Assembly (NCBI GenBank): GCA_017550315.1
Contig: JAFZPN010000051.1
Location: 1 to 58,972, forward strand
DNA length: 58,972 nucleotides
Source: Clostridia bacterium
Lineage (GTDB): Bacteria > Bacillota > Clostridia > Oscillospirales > CAG-272
Reading direction: 5' to 3'
Below are positions 35,344-43,721 of the stretch, one piece after another; the stretch's first letter is position 1; each line of letters begins with the position of its first letter. Below the pieces are notes generated by a model. It made no database searches, was not told the origin of the DNA, and saw nothing but the letters and a program-made list of their open reading frames with translations. The position numbers and the translations under genes were made by a program.

Positions 35344-36606
35344 CTAATCGTACAGCTGCCGGATCCCCGCCTGCGCATCGGGCCAGAGATCGGCGTTGTG
35401 GAGCTGTTCGAGATCAAAGCTGCCGTCGGCGCGGAACGTGTAGCGCGTATAGCCCTGGAGCAGGTCGTTTGAGATCTTTTTCGTGTAGAGATTGTAGCTC
35501 GAATACCCGGACGGCACGTTGTACGACAGGACCACGCCCCGATACCGCAGGACGAAATCGTTGATGTGGTCATGGCCGCAGACGACGAGATCCGTCGAGC
35601 CGGCGTCGAGAAGCGCGTCAAAGAGGCCGCTGTTGTGTCCGGAGCAGCAGATCCCCTCGCGCCGCTGCCCCATGAGCATCACGTCGCCGTCTTCGTCCGG
35701 GATGTCATACGCGGGCACATTCGTCTGGGAGACTTCCGTCTCGCCCGTCAGTTTTTCGTAGGCGATCCGATATTCCGGGAGCGGGATGTGGACGAAGACC
35801 GTCGACGGGACCTCTCCGACGCCGCGCGACGTGTTGACGGCTTCAATGGCGGCCACGTTCTCCCGGTACCATTTGATCTGGCTCTCCTTCACATAATCGT
35901 CCGCTCGTCCGCTTCCCGCCGCGATCTCATCAGCATACTTTTCCTGATCCGCCTCGGTCATATCGCTCCCGCCGTCGAGGAAAAACAGCGAGCGCGTGAG
36001 GCGCCCTTCGGCATCCGCGAGATTGATCACGTGGTTTCCGTAACCCCAGACCGTCTCCCTGTCCGCGGTATGCTTTTCATCTGCCTCGATCAGGCAGTGC
36101 GGATAGGAGGCAAAGAGTTTTACCATCTTCTCCCGGGATATGCTCCACCGGTTGTCGCCCTCGTGGTTCCCGAGCACGCAGGTCCAGTACACCCCGAGCT
36201 CTTCCATCACACGGCAGAGCTGTTTCGCGCGCCGGGCGTTGAAGGAGGAGGTGATGTTGTCCCCGACGAAGACGACGAGATCCGGCTTTTCGTTCACGAT
36301 GTTCCGGATGACGTATTCCAGCGTGACGTTTCCCTTTTCCCTTTTGTGGTCGAGGTGAGTGTCCGTGAAGCCGATCACCTTGAAGTCACCGTCCAGAACG
36401 TTCCCGGCGGCATCCTTTTTCACGAGCGTCGTGTATCCGTCCCTCGTCTCCACGGATACGTGGTAATCCGGATTTTTCACGATCCACGACCGATCGACCC
36501 GATAGGTGACGGGCAGAACGGCTGCGGCAACCGCTCCCGCCGCGATCACGACGCCGAGGACCGCCGGCAGAACGATTTTCCATCTCTTCTTTTTCGTTTT
36601 ATCCAT
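35344..36606 (-). CDS. Membrane-anchored metallophosphoesterase
   Basis: The 420-residue protein has one N-terminal membrane segment (about 9-30) followed by a calcineurin-like phosphoesterase domain outside the cell. Metal-binding motifs are seen in order: FTDTHLD, VGDNITSS, LGNHEGD and, near the C-terminus, CGHDHIND. A conserved insert (SLFFLDGGSD) fits phosphatases acting on glycans, lipids or nucleotides. The gene starts 39 bases after the lipoprotein and belongs to the GPH symporter operon, so removal of a phosphate or phosphodiester group from a glycan is a possible role. Confidence 0.85.
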   Translation of the reverse strand: MDKTKKKRWKIVLPAVLGVVIAAGAVAAAVLPVTYRVDRSWIVKNPDYHVSVETRDGYTTLVKKDAAGNVLDGDFKVIGFTDTHLDHKREKGNVTLEYVIRNIVNEKPDLVVFVGDNITSSFNARRAKQLCRVMEELGVYWTCVLGNHEGDNRWSISREKMVKLFASYPHCLIEADEKHTADRETVWGYGNHVINLADAEGRLTRSLFFLDGGSDMTEADQEKYADEIAAGSGRADDYVKESQIKWYRENVAAIEAVNTSRGVGEVPSTVFVHIPLPEYRIAYEKLTGETEVSQTNVPAYDIPDEDGDVMLMGQRREGICCSGHNSGLFDALLDAGSTDLVVCGHDHINDFVLRYRGVVLSYNVPSGYSSYNLYTKKISNDLLQGYTRYTFRADGSFDLEQLHNADLWPDAQAGIRQLYD

Positions 36607-36645
36607 CGCTTGTCTCCCCCTTTCCCGTCGTTCCCATTTTTCCCG

Positions 36646-37440
36646 TCACTGTGGCCGGGTCGCTTCTTCGAGCGCGCGGACGGCCAGCGAGAAATCGAAC
36701 AGCTTTTCAAAGGATTCCGTATCTTCTCCGCCAACCTTCGCATACGCCTCCCGGCAGAGCGCGTAGCCCTCACCTGATCCCTCGGCAAATCCCTCGAACA
36801 GGGCGAGCAGTTCCGCGGCGTCCTTGACGGCAAACGCCTCATCCGCGAGCTCCTCCTTGTTTGAGAGCGCGTAGACGGCGCAGTACTGCATGACTTCGGG
36901 GTACCTCTCCCAGTCGATGTCCCGCACGCCCCGGACGGATTCGAGTGCGTCCGCGTAGGACATGTTCATGTGCGACACCCGGTAATCCGCGCTCATCGCC
37001 AGCCCGAGGATGAATTTGTAGGAGTAGTTCGGCGCGTTCTCAAGCCACGCGTCTTTGGCCACCCAGACGCCCTTCAGTTCCCCGTCCGCGTCGAAGCAGT
37101 CCGGGAACACGACCGTGAGCCCGTCTCCCGCACGGATCTGTCCGAGATCCTTTGCCTGCAGGTAGGTGATATCGATCCCCTGCTTTTCCTGCCGGATCTT
37201 GTCCAGCGAAGCCTCGGGGGAGGGGGAGAAAAAGACGTAATTCGAGATCCGCTGGAATCCGTTCACCGTATTGGTGAGATAGAGGCTCATCCCCGCCGTC
37301 GACATCTCCACGCCGACGTTGACGTATTTGTTTTCCTTCGCGCACCCGGCGGACAAACCAAGGATCGTCAGCGCGAGCAAAGCAGCCGCCGCGCAGCGGA
37401 GTATTCTTTTGAGGGACTTCTTTTCCTTTCCGCTCTTCAT
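36646..37440 (-). CDS. Lipoprotein of unknown function, binding-protein-like
   Basis: The 264-residue protein has a lipoprotein signal with lipobox LSAGC near residue 33. The mature part is short for a solute-binding protein; segments such as GIDITYLQAKDLGQIRAGDGLTVVFP and a downstream helical half resemble the nitrate/taurine/thiamine-precursor type of binding fold, but the match is weak. Its start overlaps the stop of the GPH symporter by four bases (ATGA), so they are translationally coupled. It could deliver substrate to the symporter or act as a surface sensor. Confidence 0.6.
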   Translation of the reverse strand: MKSGKEKKSLKRILRCAAAALLALTILGLSAGCAKENKYVNVGVEMSTAGMSLYLTNTVNGFQRISNYVFFSPSPEASLDKIRQEKQGIDITYLQAKDLGQIRAGDGLTVVFPDCFDADGELKGVWVAKDAWLENAPNYSYKFILGLAMSADYRVSHMNMSYADALESVRGVRDIDWERYPEVMQYCAVYALSNKEELADEAFAVKDAAELLALFEGFAEGSGEGYALCREAYAKVGGEDTESFEKLFDFSLAVRALEEATRPQ

Positions 37441-38948
37441 GCCTCGCTCCCTCCTTCCGCAGGCTCCGTCACAGCCGGATGTTCTTTATCCCATTCCGCC
37501 TGCCTCTCGGCCCGCATCTCGTAAAGCTCTTCGAGGATCTTTTCCTTGCGCTTGCCCGTATAGTGATCAAACGACATGATGATCCCCGGGACGATGTTTC
37601 CGACGATGCCCGAGACCGTGATGAGATAGAAGATGCCGTTCAGCGTCTCGGTCGACTGGACCACGCTGATGGTCGTCGAGCCGAAGGATTTCGCGCTGAC
37701 ATAGCCAATGAGCACCAACCCGGCCGGGAAGAGGAGGCTCTTCCAGAATCCGCTGATCCTCGACGCGGTGGACCGGAGCGCGAACACCATGGCCTCCGAC
37801 CGGACCGGCTCGCCGTACTTCTTCCAGGTCATGTATTCCATATAGTCCGTGGAATCCGCGAGCAGGATGTTCCTCGACGAGCTCATCGCGCCGTTCGGCA
37901 GTCCGGCAAAGCCGACGATCAGTGCGACCACGAGCAGCGATTTATAACCGATGAGCAGGAAGAGGATGTAGAGGATCCCGGTGTAGAAGTAGCCGTACAT
38001 GATGATGTCGCGGGAGGAGAGCTTTGCGCCGATGAAGGGCACCGCGGCAATGCCGAGATAGGAGAGCGTCGCCGAGATCGTGCCCGCGACCGACGCCATC
38101 CAGAACGATCCGAGCGTCTCGAGATAGAAGTACGCGAGTCCCGAATAGCACACCTGCCGGACCGAATCCACGATCTGGGACAAAATCAGGCACCACATCG
38201 GTCTGTTCAGCATCAGCGCCTTGAAATTCAGCGCGATCGGCGCCTCCTTCCGCCAGGCGGCCGCCGTCTTTTCGCGGAGCGTGAAATACGGGATGATCAT
38301 GAGCGCGAAGCCCGCGACGCCAAAGAAGATCGCGAAGAGCAGGTAGATCAGGGCTTCCTTCTCCATGTAGATCGCGACGAAGATCGGGATCAGGCCGCTC
38401 GGGAGCATTCCCCCGAGGGTCGACGCGAACTGCGCTACGGTGTAGAAATTTTTCCGGTCCTTCGGATTCGTGGTCATTCTGGCCGAAATGGTGGACAGCG
38501 CCATGTCGTAGAAGCCGTCCGTGATGCAGTAAAGCAGATAGAACACGAATACGTAGACGATCCTGGCCGTGAGCCCGATCCCGGGCACGACGAAGAGCAG
38601 GATCGACGAGACCGCGAGCGGCAGCGGCATGACGAGCGTGAAGGCCTTCGCCCGGCTCCTGCCGTTCTTCCCTTTTCGGTCGAGGATCACGCCCGCCAGC
38701 GGGTCCACGATGATGTTGGCGATCTTGGCCACCATTTCGAGGATGATGACGAAGGACGCCGCGATCCCCATGAACCGGGTCAGGAACAGCGTCAGCGCGT
38801 AGGCCTCCACATCCTGCGCCATGGAATTCCCCATGATGCCGGAGGAATAGCCGAATTGCTCCCTGATCGTAAACGTCGGGTTATGGACGATGTGGCCCCA
38901 TGCCGCCTTCCATTTGGATCCGGCGCTCTGTTTCTCTTCTTTGCTCAT
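37437..38948 (-). CDS. GPH-family sugar:cation symporter (MelB/XynB-like)
   Basis: The 503-residue membrane protein has about twelve hydrophobic segments in the major facilitator fold and the glycoside-pentoside-hexuronide motifs, including NIIVDPLAGVILDRKGKNGRSRAK near residues 74-95. GPH members import disaccharides, pentosides or hexuronides with sodium or protons. It is the first gene of the operon with a lipoprotein, a metallophosphoesterase and a beta-helix protein, pointing to uptake and processing of a specific oligosaccharide. A promoter lies about 220 bases upstream, leaving a long leader. Confidence 0.85.
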   Translation of the reverse strand: MSKEEKQSAGSKWKAAWGHIVHNPTFTIREQFGYSSGIMGNSMAQDVEAYALTLFLTRFMGIAASFVIILEMVAKIANIIVDPLAGVILDRKGKNGRSRAKAFTLVMPLPLAVSSILLFVVPGIGLTARIVYVFVFYLLYCITDGFYDMALSTISARMTTNPKDRKNFYTVAQFASTLGGMLPSGLIPIFVAIYMEKEALIYLLFAIFFGVAGFALMIIPYFTLREKTAAAWRKEAPIALNFKALMLNRPMWCLILSQIVDSVRQVCYSGLAYFYLETLGSFWMASVAGTISATLSYLGIAAVPFIGAKLSSRDIIMYGYFYTGILYILFLLIGYKSLLVVALIVGFAGLPNGAMSSSRNILLADSTDYMEYMTWKKYGEPVRSEAMVFALRSTASRISGFWKSLLFPAGLVLIGYVSAKSFGSTTISVVQSTETLNGIFYLITVSGIVGNIVPGIIMSFDHYTGKRKEKILEELYEMRAERQAEWDKEHPAVTEPAEGGSEA

Positions 38949-39161
38949 ATTTCACCCCATGGCAATCCTGCCCGCCCACGATCTGTCCGCAGTCCCGCGG
39001 CGGCAGGATGGTTGCATAGAACTTATGACTTTCAGGTATCGATGCCGTCGGAAGAGATCCGGATATCCCCGCTCCCCGGCAGCGCGGCAACGGGACTTCA
39101 TCAACCGCCCGATCGGATAAGGCGGGACCGTCCGTGCTCGATCATCCCGTTTCCCTCTACC
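38949..39161 (-). other. Long untranslated leader of the GPH operon
   Basis: About 210 bases lie between the predicted start of transcription and the GPH start codon, with no convincing open frame. Near the start codon ATCCTGCC.. and ..GGCAGGAT can pair around a GC-rich loop, which could hide or present the ribosome site. I cannot assign it to a known regulatory RNA class. Confidence 0.35.
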
Positions 39162-39167
39162 GCTTGT

Positions 39168-39197
39168 ATTGTACTATCAAACCGGCTCCCCTGTCAA
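39168..39197 (-). promoter_or_regulatory. Promoter for the GPH operon
   Basis: On the minus strand TTGACA (39197-39192), an 18-base spacer and TACAAT (39173-39168). Confidence 0.7.
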
Positions 39198-39240
39198 GAC
39201 CGGATGATGAAATAATGCGCAAACATGATCCCGGGAAAGA

Positions 39241-39268
39241 AAAAACTGCCGGTTAACCGACAGTTTTT
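39241..39268 (-). terminator. Terminator of the 39.3-40.0 kb gene
   Basis: AAAAACTG..CGGTTAACCG..CAGTTTTT forms a strong hairpin, with a T tract on the minus strand, 77 bases after the stop of the preceding minus-strand gene. A-tracts on both sides allow bidirectional use. Confidence 0.8.
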
Positions 39269-39344
39269 AGAATCCTGGCCAAAGGCCCAAAACTTTGTCA
39301 TGCCGCCCGCTGAGGCAGCGGTTTGAGAGATGCCGCGCCCGGGC

Positions 39345-39974
39345 TTATTTCTTCAGCTTCTTCCGGAGTTCTTCGTTCAGTTCTTTGAACACGCCTTTCG
39401 GGCTGACTTCATCGAGAAGCTCCGCGATCTTCAGGATCTGCGCGTCGTCCAGATCCCGATTCCCGGTGATGCTTCTGAACTTCGATCCGATGATATACAG
39501 GCGGATCTCGTCCTCCGCCGCTTTGTCGGCGATCATGTCGCGCACCTTGCTGCTGCGGTGGGCGAAGCCGATCAGATCCTTGTTCAATAAAGCGTAAGAG
39601 AGCTTTCCGGTCTTGTCGAGATAGGTGTCGACGATTTTTGCATAATCCTTGCCGTCAACGACCGCTTCGAGAGCGGGTTCAACCGCTTCCTCAGGTGTCT
39701 CGGGAGCGGCGTCAGGTGCGGCGGGAATGCCGCGTTTGCGGTACGGAAGGCCGGCGGTCAGTTCCATGGCTTCCCGAAACGCCTTTTTGGGGAAGAGCTT
39801 CGCGGAAGTGTTGCGGGTCAGGATCGGCTCGCCGGAAGTTTTGCTGATGGAGGCGATGCCCGGCTGAGGCGCATCGTCCCGAAGGATCACGATCCCGGAG
39901 CCTCCGGACGGGAGTTTCTGCCTGTATGCGGTCGCGGGGATGGTCGTAAGCGTGACGATTTCTGTTCTGATCAT
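39345..39974 (-). CDS. Conserved hypothetical protein, 209 residues
   Basis: I do not recognise this protein. The N-terminal half (about 1-80) is beta-rich, a proline/alanine/glutamate-rich linker follows (about 85-105), and the C-terminal 100 residues are helical and charged, ending ELRKKLKK. No signal peptide, membrane segment or catalytic motif is seen. It has its own promoter and terminator, a GGAGG ribosome site and host-like codon use, so it is very likely real. It is the last chromosomal-looking gene before the tRNA genes and integrated elements. Confidence 0.65.
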   Translation of the reverse strand: MIRTEIVTLTTIPATAYRQKLPSGGSGIVILRDDAPQPGIASISKTSGEPILTRNTSAKLFPKKAFREAMELTAGLPYRKRGIPAAPDAAPETPEEAVEPALEAVVDGKDYAKIVDTYLDKTGKLSYALLNKDLIGFAHRSSKVRDMIADKAAEDEIRLYIIGSKFRSITGNRDLDDAQILKIAELLDEVSPKGVFKELNEELRKKLKK

Positions 39975-40046
39975 GGATGAACCTCCTGTTTGACACCCTG
40001 AAAAGGGAGATGTTTTCCATGCCGTGCTCGGCCGGAGATCATGGAT

Positions 40047-40075
40047 AGTATACCATATCCTGCGCCTGCCGTCAA
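40047..40075 (-). promoter_or_regulatory. Promoter for the 209-residue hypothetical gene
   Basis: On the minus strand TTGACG (40075-40070), a 17-base spacer and TATACT (40052-40047) lie about 75 bases before the start codon. Confidence 0.75.
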
Positions 40076-40183
40076 TCGTTTTTCTCTGAAAACCGTTGTT
40101 TTCCGGTATTCACATCCTGCGCTCCTTTTATCCGTCTCGCAGATCCCCCTCCTGCGGGGTGGATTCTTATCCCAAACTTCATC

Positions 40184-40212
40184 TTGACAAAGCGGAGAGG
40201 AAGGAATATACC
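40184..40212 (+). promoter_or_regulatory. Orphan plus-strand promoter
   Basis: TTGACA (40184-40189), 17 bases and TATACC (40207-40212). No open reading frame follows on this strand before the tRNA terminator; see the candidate small RNA. Confidence 0.5.
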
Positions 40213-40215
40213 GAT

Positions 40216-40320
40216 GGCAGAGCTGTGACCACCGCCGCACCCTTGCCCCAGCCGGATCAAATCTGCTCTGCCACCCGAAAAACAAAGAAGCGCCTCAAAT
40301 CGCTCTGAAGTGCTTCTTTA
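40216..40320 (+). ncRNA. Candidate small RNA (unassigned)
   Basis: A transcript from the orphan promoter would begin near 40218 and run about 100 bases to the tRNA terminator hairpin. Its first 60 bases are closed by the complementary pair GGCAGAGC (40216-40223) and GCTCTGCC (40264-40271). No coding potential or known RNA family is recognised, and the T run after the hairpin on this strand is moderate. This is a structural prediction only. Confidence 0.3.
40284..40319 (-). terminator. Terminator after tRNA-Ala(GGC), copy 1
   Basis: AAGAAGCGCCTCA..CTGAAGTGCTTCTTT forms a stem-loop 11 bases beyond the tRNA 3' end on the minus strand. The same hairpin follows the second tRNA-Ala at 54,221-54,255. 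Confidence 0.8.
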
Positions 40321-40329
40321 TTAGTTCCA

Positions 40330-40402
40330 TGGAGCATACGGGACTCGAACCCGTGACCCCAACACTGCCAGTGTTGTGCGCTCCCAGCTGCGCTAATGCC
40401 CC
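40330..40402 (-). tRNA. tRNA-Ala(GGC), copy 1
   Basis: A 73-base cloverleaf reads from 40402 down to 40330. Anticodon loop CTGGCAG gives anticodon GGC; the T arm is ACGGGTTCGAGTCCCGT; the acceptor stem GGGGCAT/ATGCTCC carries the alanine G3:U70 pair and the discriminator is A. A second, slightly diverged copy lies at 54,276-54,348. Confidence 0.93.
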
Positions 40403-40426
40403 GGTTTCAGAAAGGACCGTTTCGCT

Positions 40427-40456
40427 TGCACCTTCAGGGACTCGAACCCTGGACCC
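40427..40456 (-). pseudogene. tRNA-Lys 3' fragment at a recombinase attachment site
   Basis: The minus strand holds only the T arm and acceptor 3' strand of tRNA-Lys: GGGTCCAGGGTTCGAGTCCC and then TGAAGGTGCA. It differs at one position from the intact gene at 54,374-54,446 and diverges completely upstream of GGGTCC, where recombinase-element sequence begins. It lies 44 bases beyond the recombinase stop codon. Confidence 0.8.
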
Positions 40457-40500
40457 GGTGCCGGTGAAAGGGATACTTTTTCCCTGTGGCTCCTCTGCAA

Positions 40501-42099
40501 TCAAAATGTTCCGATAAACTTGTATCGGATTGTGATCTTCTGCGTGGTCCTTCCGTTTTCCCGGACGCGGTCGCCCACGGTGATCGAGGCGATCAGGCGA
40601 TTCAGGACTTCCCTGTTCAGCTCCGTCATGTCGGCATACTCCGCGGCGAGATCGGCGAACTTCTCCGCGCCGTCCTCTGCTTCCCGCTGTTCTTCGAGGG
40701 CACGTTTTACCTCCGCGAGACGCTCTTCCGCCTTCGTCTGCGCCGCCTCGCAGTCCCCGGCGAGTTCCGTGAACTTTCTTTCGGACAGCACGCCTTTGAA
40801 CCGGTCGCCATACAGCTGCTTGTACATCCGGTCAAGGTCCGCGATCTTCCCGGTCAGCTCGTCTCGCTCCCGTTCCAGCTGCTTCCGTCCGGAGTCTCCG
40901 CCGTCGTCCATCCGGGCGAGGATCATCGCGATCAGCGTTTCCCGGTCCTCCCACGCCGCAGCGGACACCTTCTGTATGTCCGCGAGCACGGTGGAATACA
41001 GTTCGTCGTACCGGATGTAGTGGCTTGTGCAGGCGTCCGGGCCTTTTTTCTTGTAGGTGTTGCAGACGTAGTAATTCGTGTGGTCCTTCGTATTCGACAG
41101 GACGAGACTGTATCCGCAGGTTTCGCATTTCAGGAGTCCGGCGAAGATGTTGACGAATCCGGTCCGGCTTTCGTGCTTCCGCGTTTTCAGTCTTTCGTGC
41201 GCGTCGTTCCACAGCTGTTCCGTGATGATTGGCGGGAAAGCGTTCTCGACGACGATCCACTGGTCTTCCGTCTTGCGGACGACCTTTTTGTTCTTGAACG
41301 AGAGGACGGTCCTCTTGCCGTTGACGCAGTGCCCGAGATAGGTCCGGTTGGCGAGCATCGTATAGACGGAAGTCAGATTCCACTCGTACGGGTCTTTTGC
41401 CGTCGGTCTGCCTTCGGTCTCCGCGACATAGGCAGACGGGGTGAGGATCTTCCGCGCTTTCAGGATGCGGGCGATCTTGTCGTAGCCGTAGCCCTGATAC
41501 GCCGCCATCTCGAAGATTTCTTTGACGATCGGAGCCGTCCGCTCGTCGATTTCGAGGATATGCTTGTCCTCTTTGGATTTGCGGTAGCCGTACGGGGCGC
41601 GTGCCGCGATAAACTCGCCGTTTTCCGCCTTCGTTTTGAGCGCCTGCCGGGTCTTGCGCGAACAGTCCGCCGGGTAGTATTCGTTGAAGATATTCTTGAT
41701 CGGGACCATGAGGTCGTAATCGAGACTTCCCTTCGCCGAATCGACGTCATCCCCGACGGCAATGAACCGGATTCCCTTCTCGGGGAGGATGACCTGTAAG
41801 TACTGTCCGACCTGCAGATGCTCCCTGCCGAAGCGGGACAGGTCTTTGACCACGATGGTGTTGACCGCGCCGGCATCCGCGTCCGCCATCATCCGCTTGA
41901 ACGCCGGTCTCTCGAAGTTCGTGCCGGTGTAGCCGTCGTCCTGATAGAAATCGTGGATTTCGTATCCGTGCTCCCGGCAGTAATCGCCGAGGAGCTTGGT
42001 CTGCGTGGCGATGGAAATCGACGTGCCGTCCGCCGCGTCGTCGTCACTCAGGCGGCAGTAGCAAGCCGCCTTGATTCTTCTCTGCTCTGTAAGTATCAT
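40501..42099 (-). CDS. Large serine recombinase (element 1)
   Basis: The 532-residue protein is a TnpX/TndX-type large serine recombinase. The N-terminal resolvase domain (about 8-160) has the nucleophile Ser18 in CYCRLSDDD and the DLSRFGRE block. The recombinase domain follows (about 185-290), then a zinc ribbon (CETCGYSL with two further cysteines, near 335-370), a coiled-coil stretch (about 415-480) and a DUF4368-like tail. It should carry out site-specific integration and excision. Its stop codon lies 44 bases from a truncated tRNA-Lys. A paralog of the same length lies at 54,540-56,138. Confidence 0.93.
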   Translation of the reverse strand: MILTEQRRIKAACYCRLSDDDAADGTSISIATQTKLLGDYCREHGYEIHDFYQDDGYTGTNFERPAFKRMMADADAGAVNTIVVKDLSRFGREHLQVGQYLQVILPEKGIRFIAVGDDVDSAKGSLDYDLMVPIKNIFNEYYPADCSRKTRQALKTKAENGEFIAARAPYGYRKSKEDKHILEIDERTAPIVKEIFEMAAYQGYGYDKIARILKARKILTPSAYVAETEGRPTAKDPYEWNLTSVYTMLANRTYLGHCVNGKRTVLSFKNKKVVRKTEDQWIVVENAFPPIITEQLWNDAHERLKTRKHESRTGFVNIFAGLLKCETCGYSLVLSNTKDHTNYYVCNTYKKKGPDACTSHYIRYDELYSTVLADIQKVSAAAWEDRETLIAMILARMDDGGDSGRKQLERERDELTGKIADLDRMYKQLYGDRFKGVLSERKFTELAGDCEAAQTKAEERLAEVKRALEEQREAEDGAEKFADLAAEYADMTELNREVLNRLIASITVGDRVRENGRTTQKITIRYKFIGTF

Positions 42100-42138
42100 A
42101 ATATCCCTTTCCGAGCAGAGCGGTGTGGGGGTATCTCC

Positions 42139-42167
42139 ATTATACCCCCGTTCCCTGCCCGTGTCAA
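42139..42167 (-). promoter_or_regulatory. Promoter for recombinase 1, overlapped by a hairpin
   Basis: On the minus strand TTGACA (42167-42162), a 17-base spacer and TATAAT (42144-42139). The -10 box is embedded in an inverted repeat GGGGGTAT..ATACCCCC, a likely operator. Recombinase 2 has a related promoter at the same distance. Confidence 0.78.
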
Positions 42168-42194
42168 TCCTCCCTTCTTCCTTTTTCGCTGCCG

Positions 42195-42365
42195 TTATCC
42201 GGCTGTTTTCGCGGATTCGGCGATTTTACGCCGGATCATATCCGCCGCGTAGTCCGCGTAGAGATCGAGAAAGTCCCGGTCCCCGAATACGCGGGTGACG
42301 ATGATCTTCGTACGGTTTTCCTCCTTCTCTTCTTCTCTTTCATGTTTGTTCTCTTTCTTTTTCAA
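42195..42365 (-). CDS. Small recombinase-associated protein (element 1)
   Basis: This 56-residue gene uses a TTG start (42365) with AAAGGGGA upstream and so is easily missed. The N-terminal half is a run of Lys and Glu; the conserved part reads TKIIVTRVFGDRDFLDLYADYAADMI. A paralog with the same core (TKIIIRRTFGDQSLLEIYADYLAGKI) lies in element 2 at 57,953-58,141, also upstream of the recombinase. Conservation of the core and its position indicate a real gene whose product may assist or regulate the recombinase, for example as a directionality factor; this is untested inference. Confidence 0.7.
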   Translation of the reverse strand: MKKKENKHEREEEKEENRTKIIVTRVFGDRDFLDLYADYAADMIRRKIAESAKTAG

Positions 42366-43721
42366 ATCGTAATTCCCCTTTCGTATTATGATCGTTCAGT
42401 TAAGCACCCTGACGAGGTGTACAGTTTCAGACGGACCCCCACGTCGTGATTTGGGAGGGGTCCTGCTTCACAGACTCCCCGGCTGCCGCGGTCCGGCTGC
42501 ATAACTCCGCCTTTTTTTCGACGGGGCTTCCCTCCAGTCCTTGAGAGAGCGTGAGCAAGTTTCATTATCCCCCGTATCGTCATGGCGATCCGGTTTACCA
42601 ACACCGGATTACAGGATTCCGGAGATCGCTCGGAGGTTTCCCTCGTCATGGCGGCGGTTCCTGTGTCGCTCGGGTACGGGTTTCGTGCCGGGGTGTCTTA
42701 TTCAGTTGTCAACGAACAGATGTGTTCCTGCTAACGTCAATATTCTATCACCTATTGTCGGCAAAAGCGAGGACAGTAGCTGGCATACTTTTTTGAGGAT
42801 GTGTATGCGTATTCATTCAGATTTCAAGCCTCCCGAAGGGATTTCCCCTTCATTTATGCAGTCTGACTTCCGTTTCCCTTCAAAACTGCTGTTTTGAGAC
42901 GATTTTGGTCCTCGAAACCATGCCACATGGTGGCACTTTTGTATATTATTAATTTCTGGCACAATTTGTGTATATTCTTTCATTCATGAATCCCCCTCCT
43001 TTCCGGCCGGTTGTCTCAAGAACCTCTGTAACCAATTTGTAAAGGTGTTGCTGCACGATGCGCCTTCTCATTACGGCCATATTGTAACATCTATTGACCG
43101 CAATAACCAGACAAAAACTTGCGCGTTTATTTGAGCCCTTGAATACGTATTCATGCAGAATCAGGCATGTAAGGCACGGGACTTACCGCCGGATTGCAGG
43201 ATTCGCGTCCGGCGGTTTCATCTCGCCCGTCTTCCGGGGATTTTGAGTGAGAAAATCACGCAAGATTTGACGCGAATGAATAATATTTATTTTTACGTAA
43301 CTTCCACATTTCGCATCCTTCTTCGCTTGGCGGAGGACGTTCGTAGTTGCTGAGACCCCCACGTCGTGTTTCGTGATGGCCTCCGAGCCGGCCGGGAACG
43401 GCTTTCTTGCTGGGACGTTTTCTTCTGCTTTCAATGAGCGAGTCTCTCTGGTTCTCAACTATTCTACCGCTTTTTCTCGTGGATTTCCAAACGAAACTTC
43501 GTCCGAAAATTTGAGACGATGAATACGTATTCATGCAGTTTCAGCGCGATTTAGAGCTATTTTTGCTCCGATCTTGCAGGATGAGGCTCCGGGCGATTCT
43601 TTTCACTGCTTTTTCTTGGTTTTTGGCACAAAAAAACGGACAAAATGATGTCTGTTTGTATAATATTTTTTTGGCGAGTATTTATGCGCTTGATGCTGTC
43701 TCTTTCTTATACGCTCGAGCG
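42366..43721. other. Gene-free region of element 1 with direct repeats
   Basis: No credible coding sequence was found in these 1.36 kb, apart from short open frames without ribosome sites. It contains two copies of ACCCCCACGTCGTG (42435 and 43355; a third is at 53220), the first inside an inverted repeat. It also contains two exact copies of GAATACGTATTCATGCAG (43141 and 43521) plus a degenerate one near 42803. A small palindrome TGCCACATGGTGGCA lies near 42930. The region probably holds transfer or replication sites and decayed genes. A possible promoter (CGGACA/TATAAT, 43637-43664) precedes the NADAR remnant. Confidence 0.5.
42433..42463. other. Candidate nick site/oriT hairpin
   Basis: GGACCCC (42433-42439) and GGGGTCC (42457-42463) form an inverted repeat around CACGTCGTGATTTGGGA. 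The layout recalls relaxase nick sites of ICEBs1/Tn916-type elements, in which C-rich and G-rich arms flank a CACG- or TATC-containing loop. No relaxase gene is present in the window, so function is unproven. Confidence 0.35.

Noticed and set aside
43183-43534. Short minus-strand frames in the gene-free region of element 1
   Set aside because: They have no ribosome sites, no recognisable motifs, and they span the direct repeats.
43533-43721. N-terminal extension of the NADAR remnant
   Set aside because: The upstream 63 codons are unlike the family, contain the repeat sequence and the likely promoter, and have no ribosome site.
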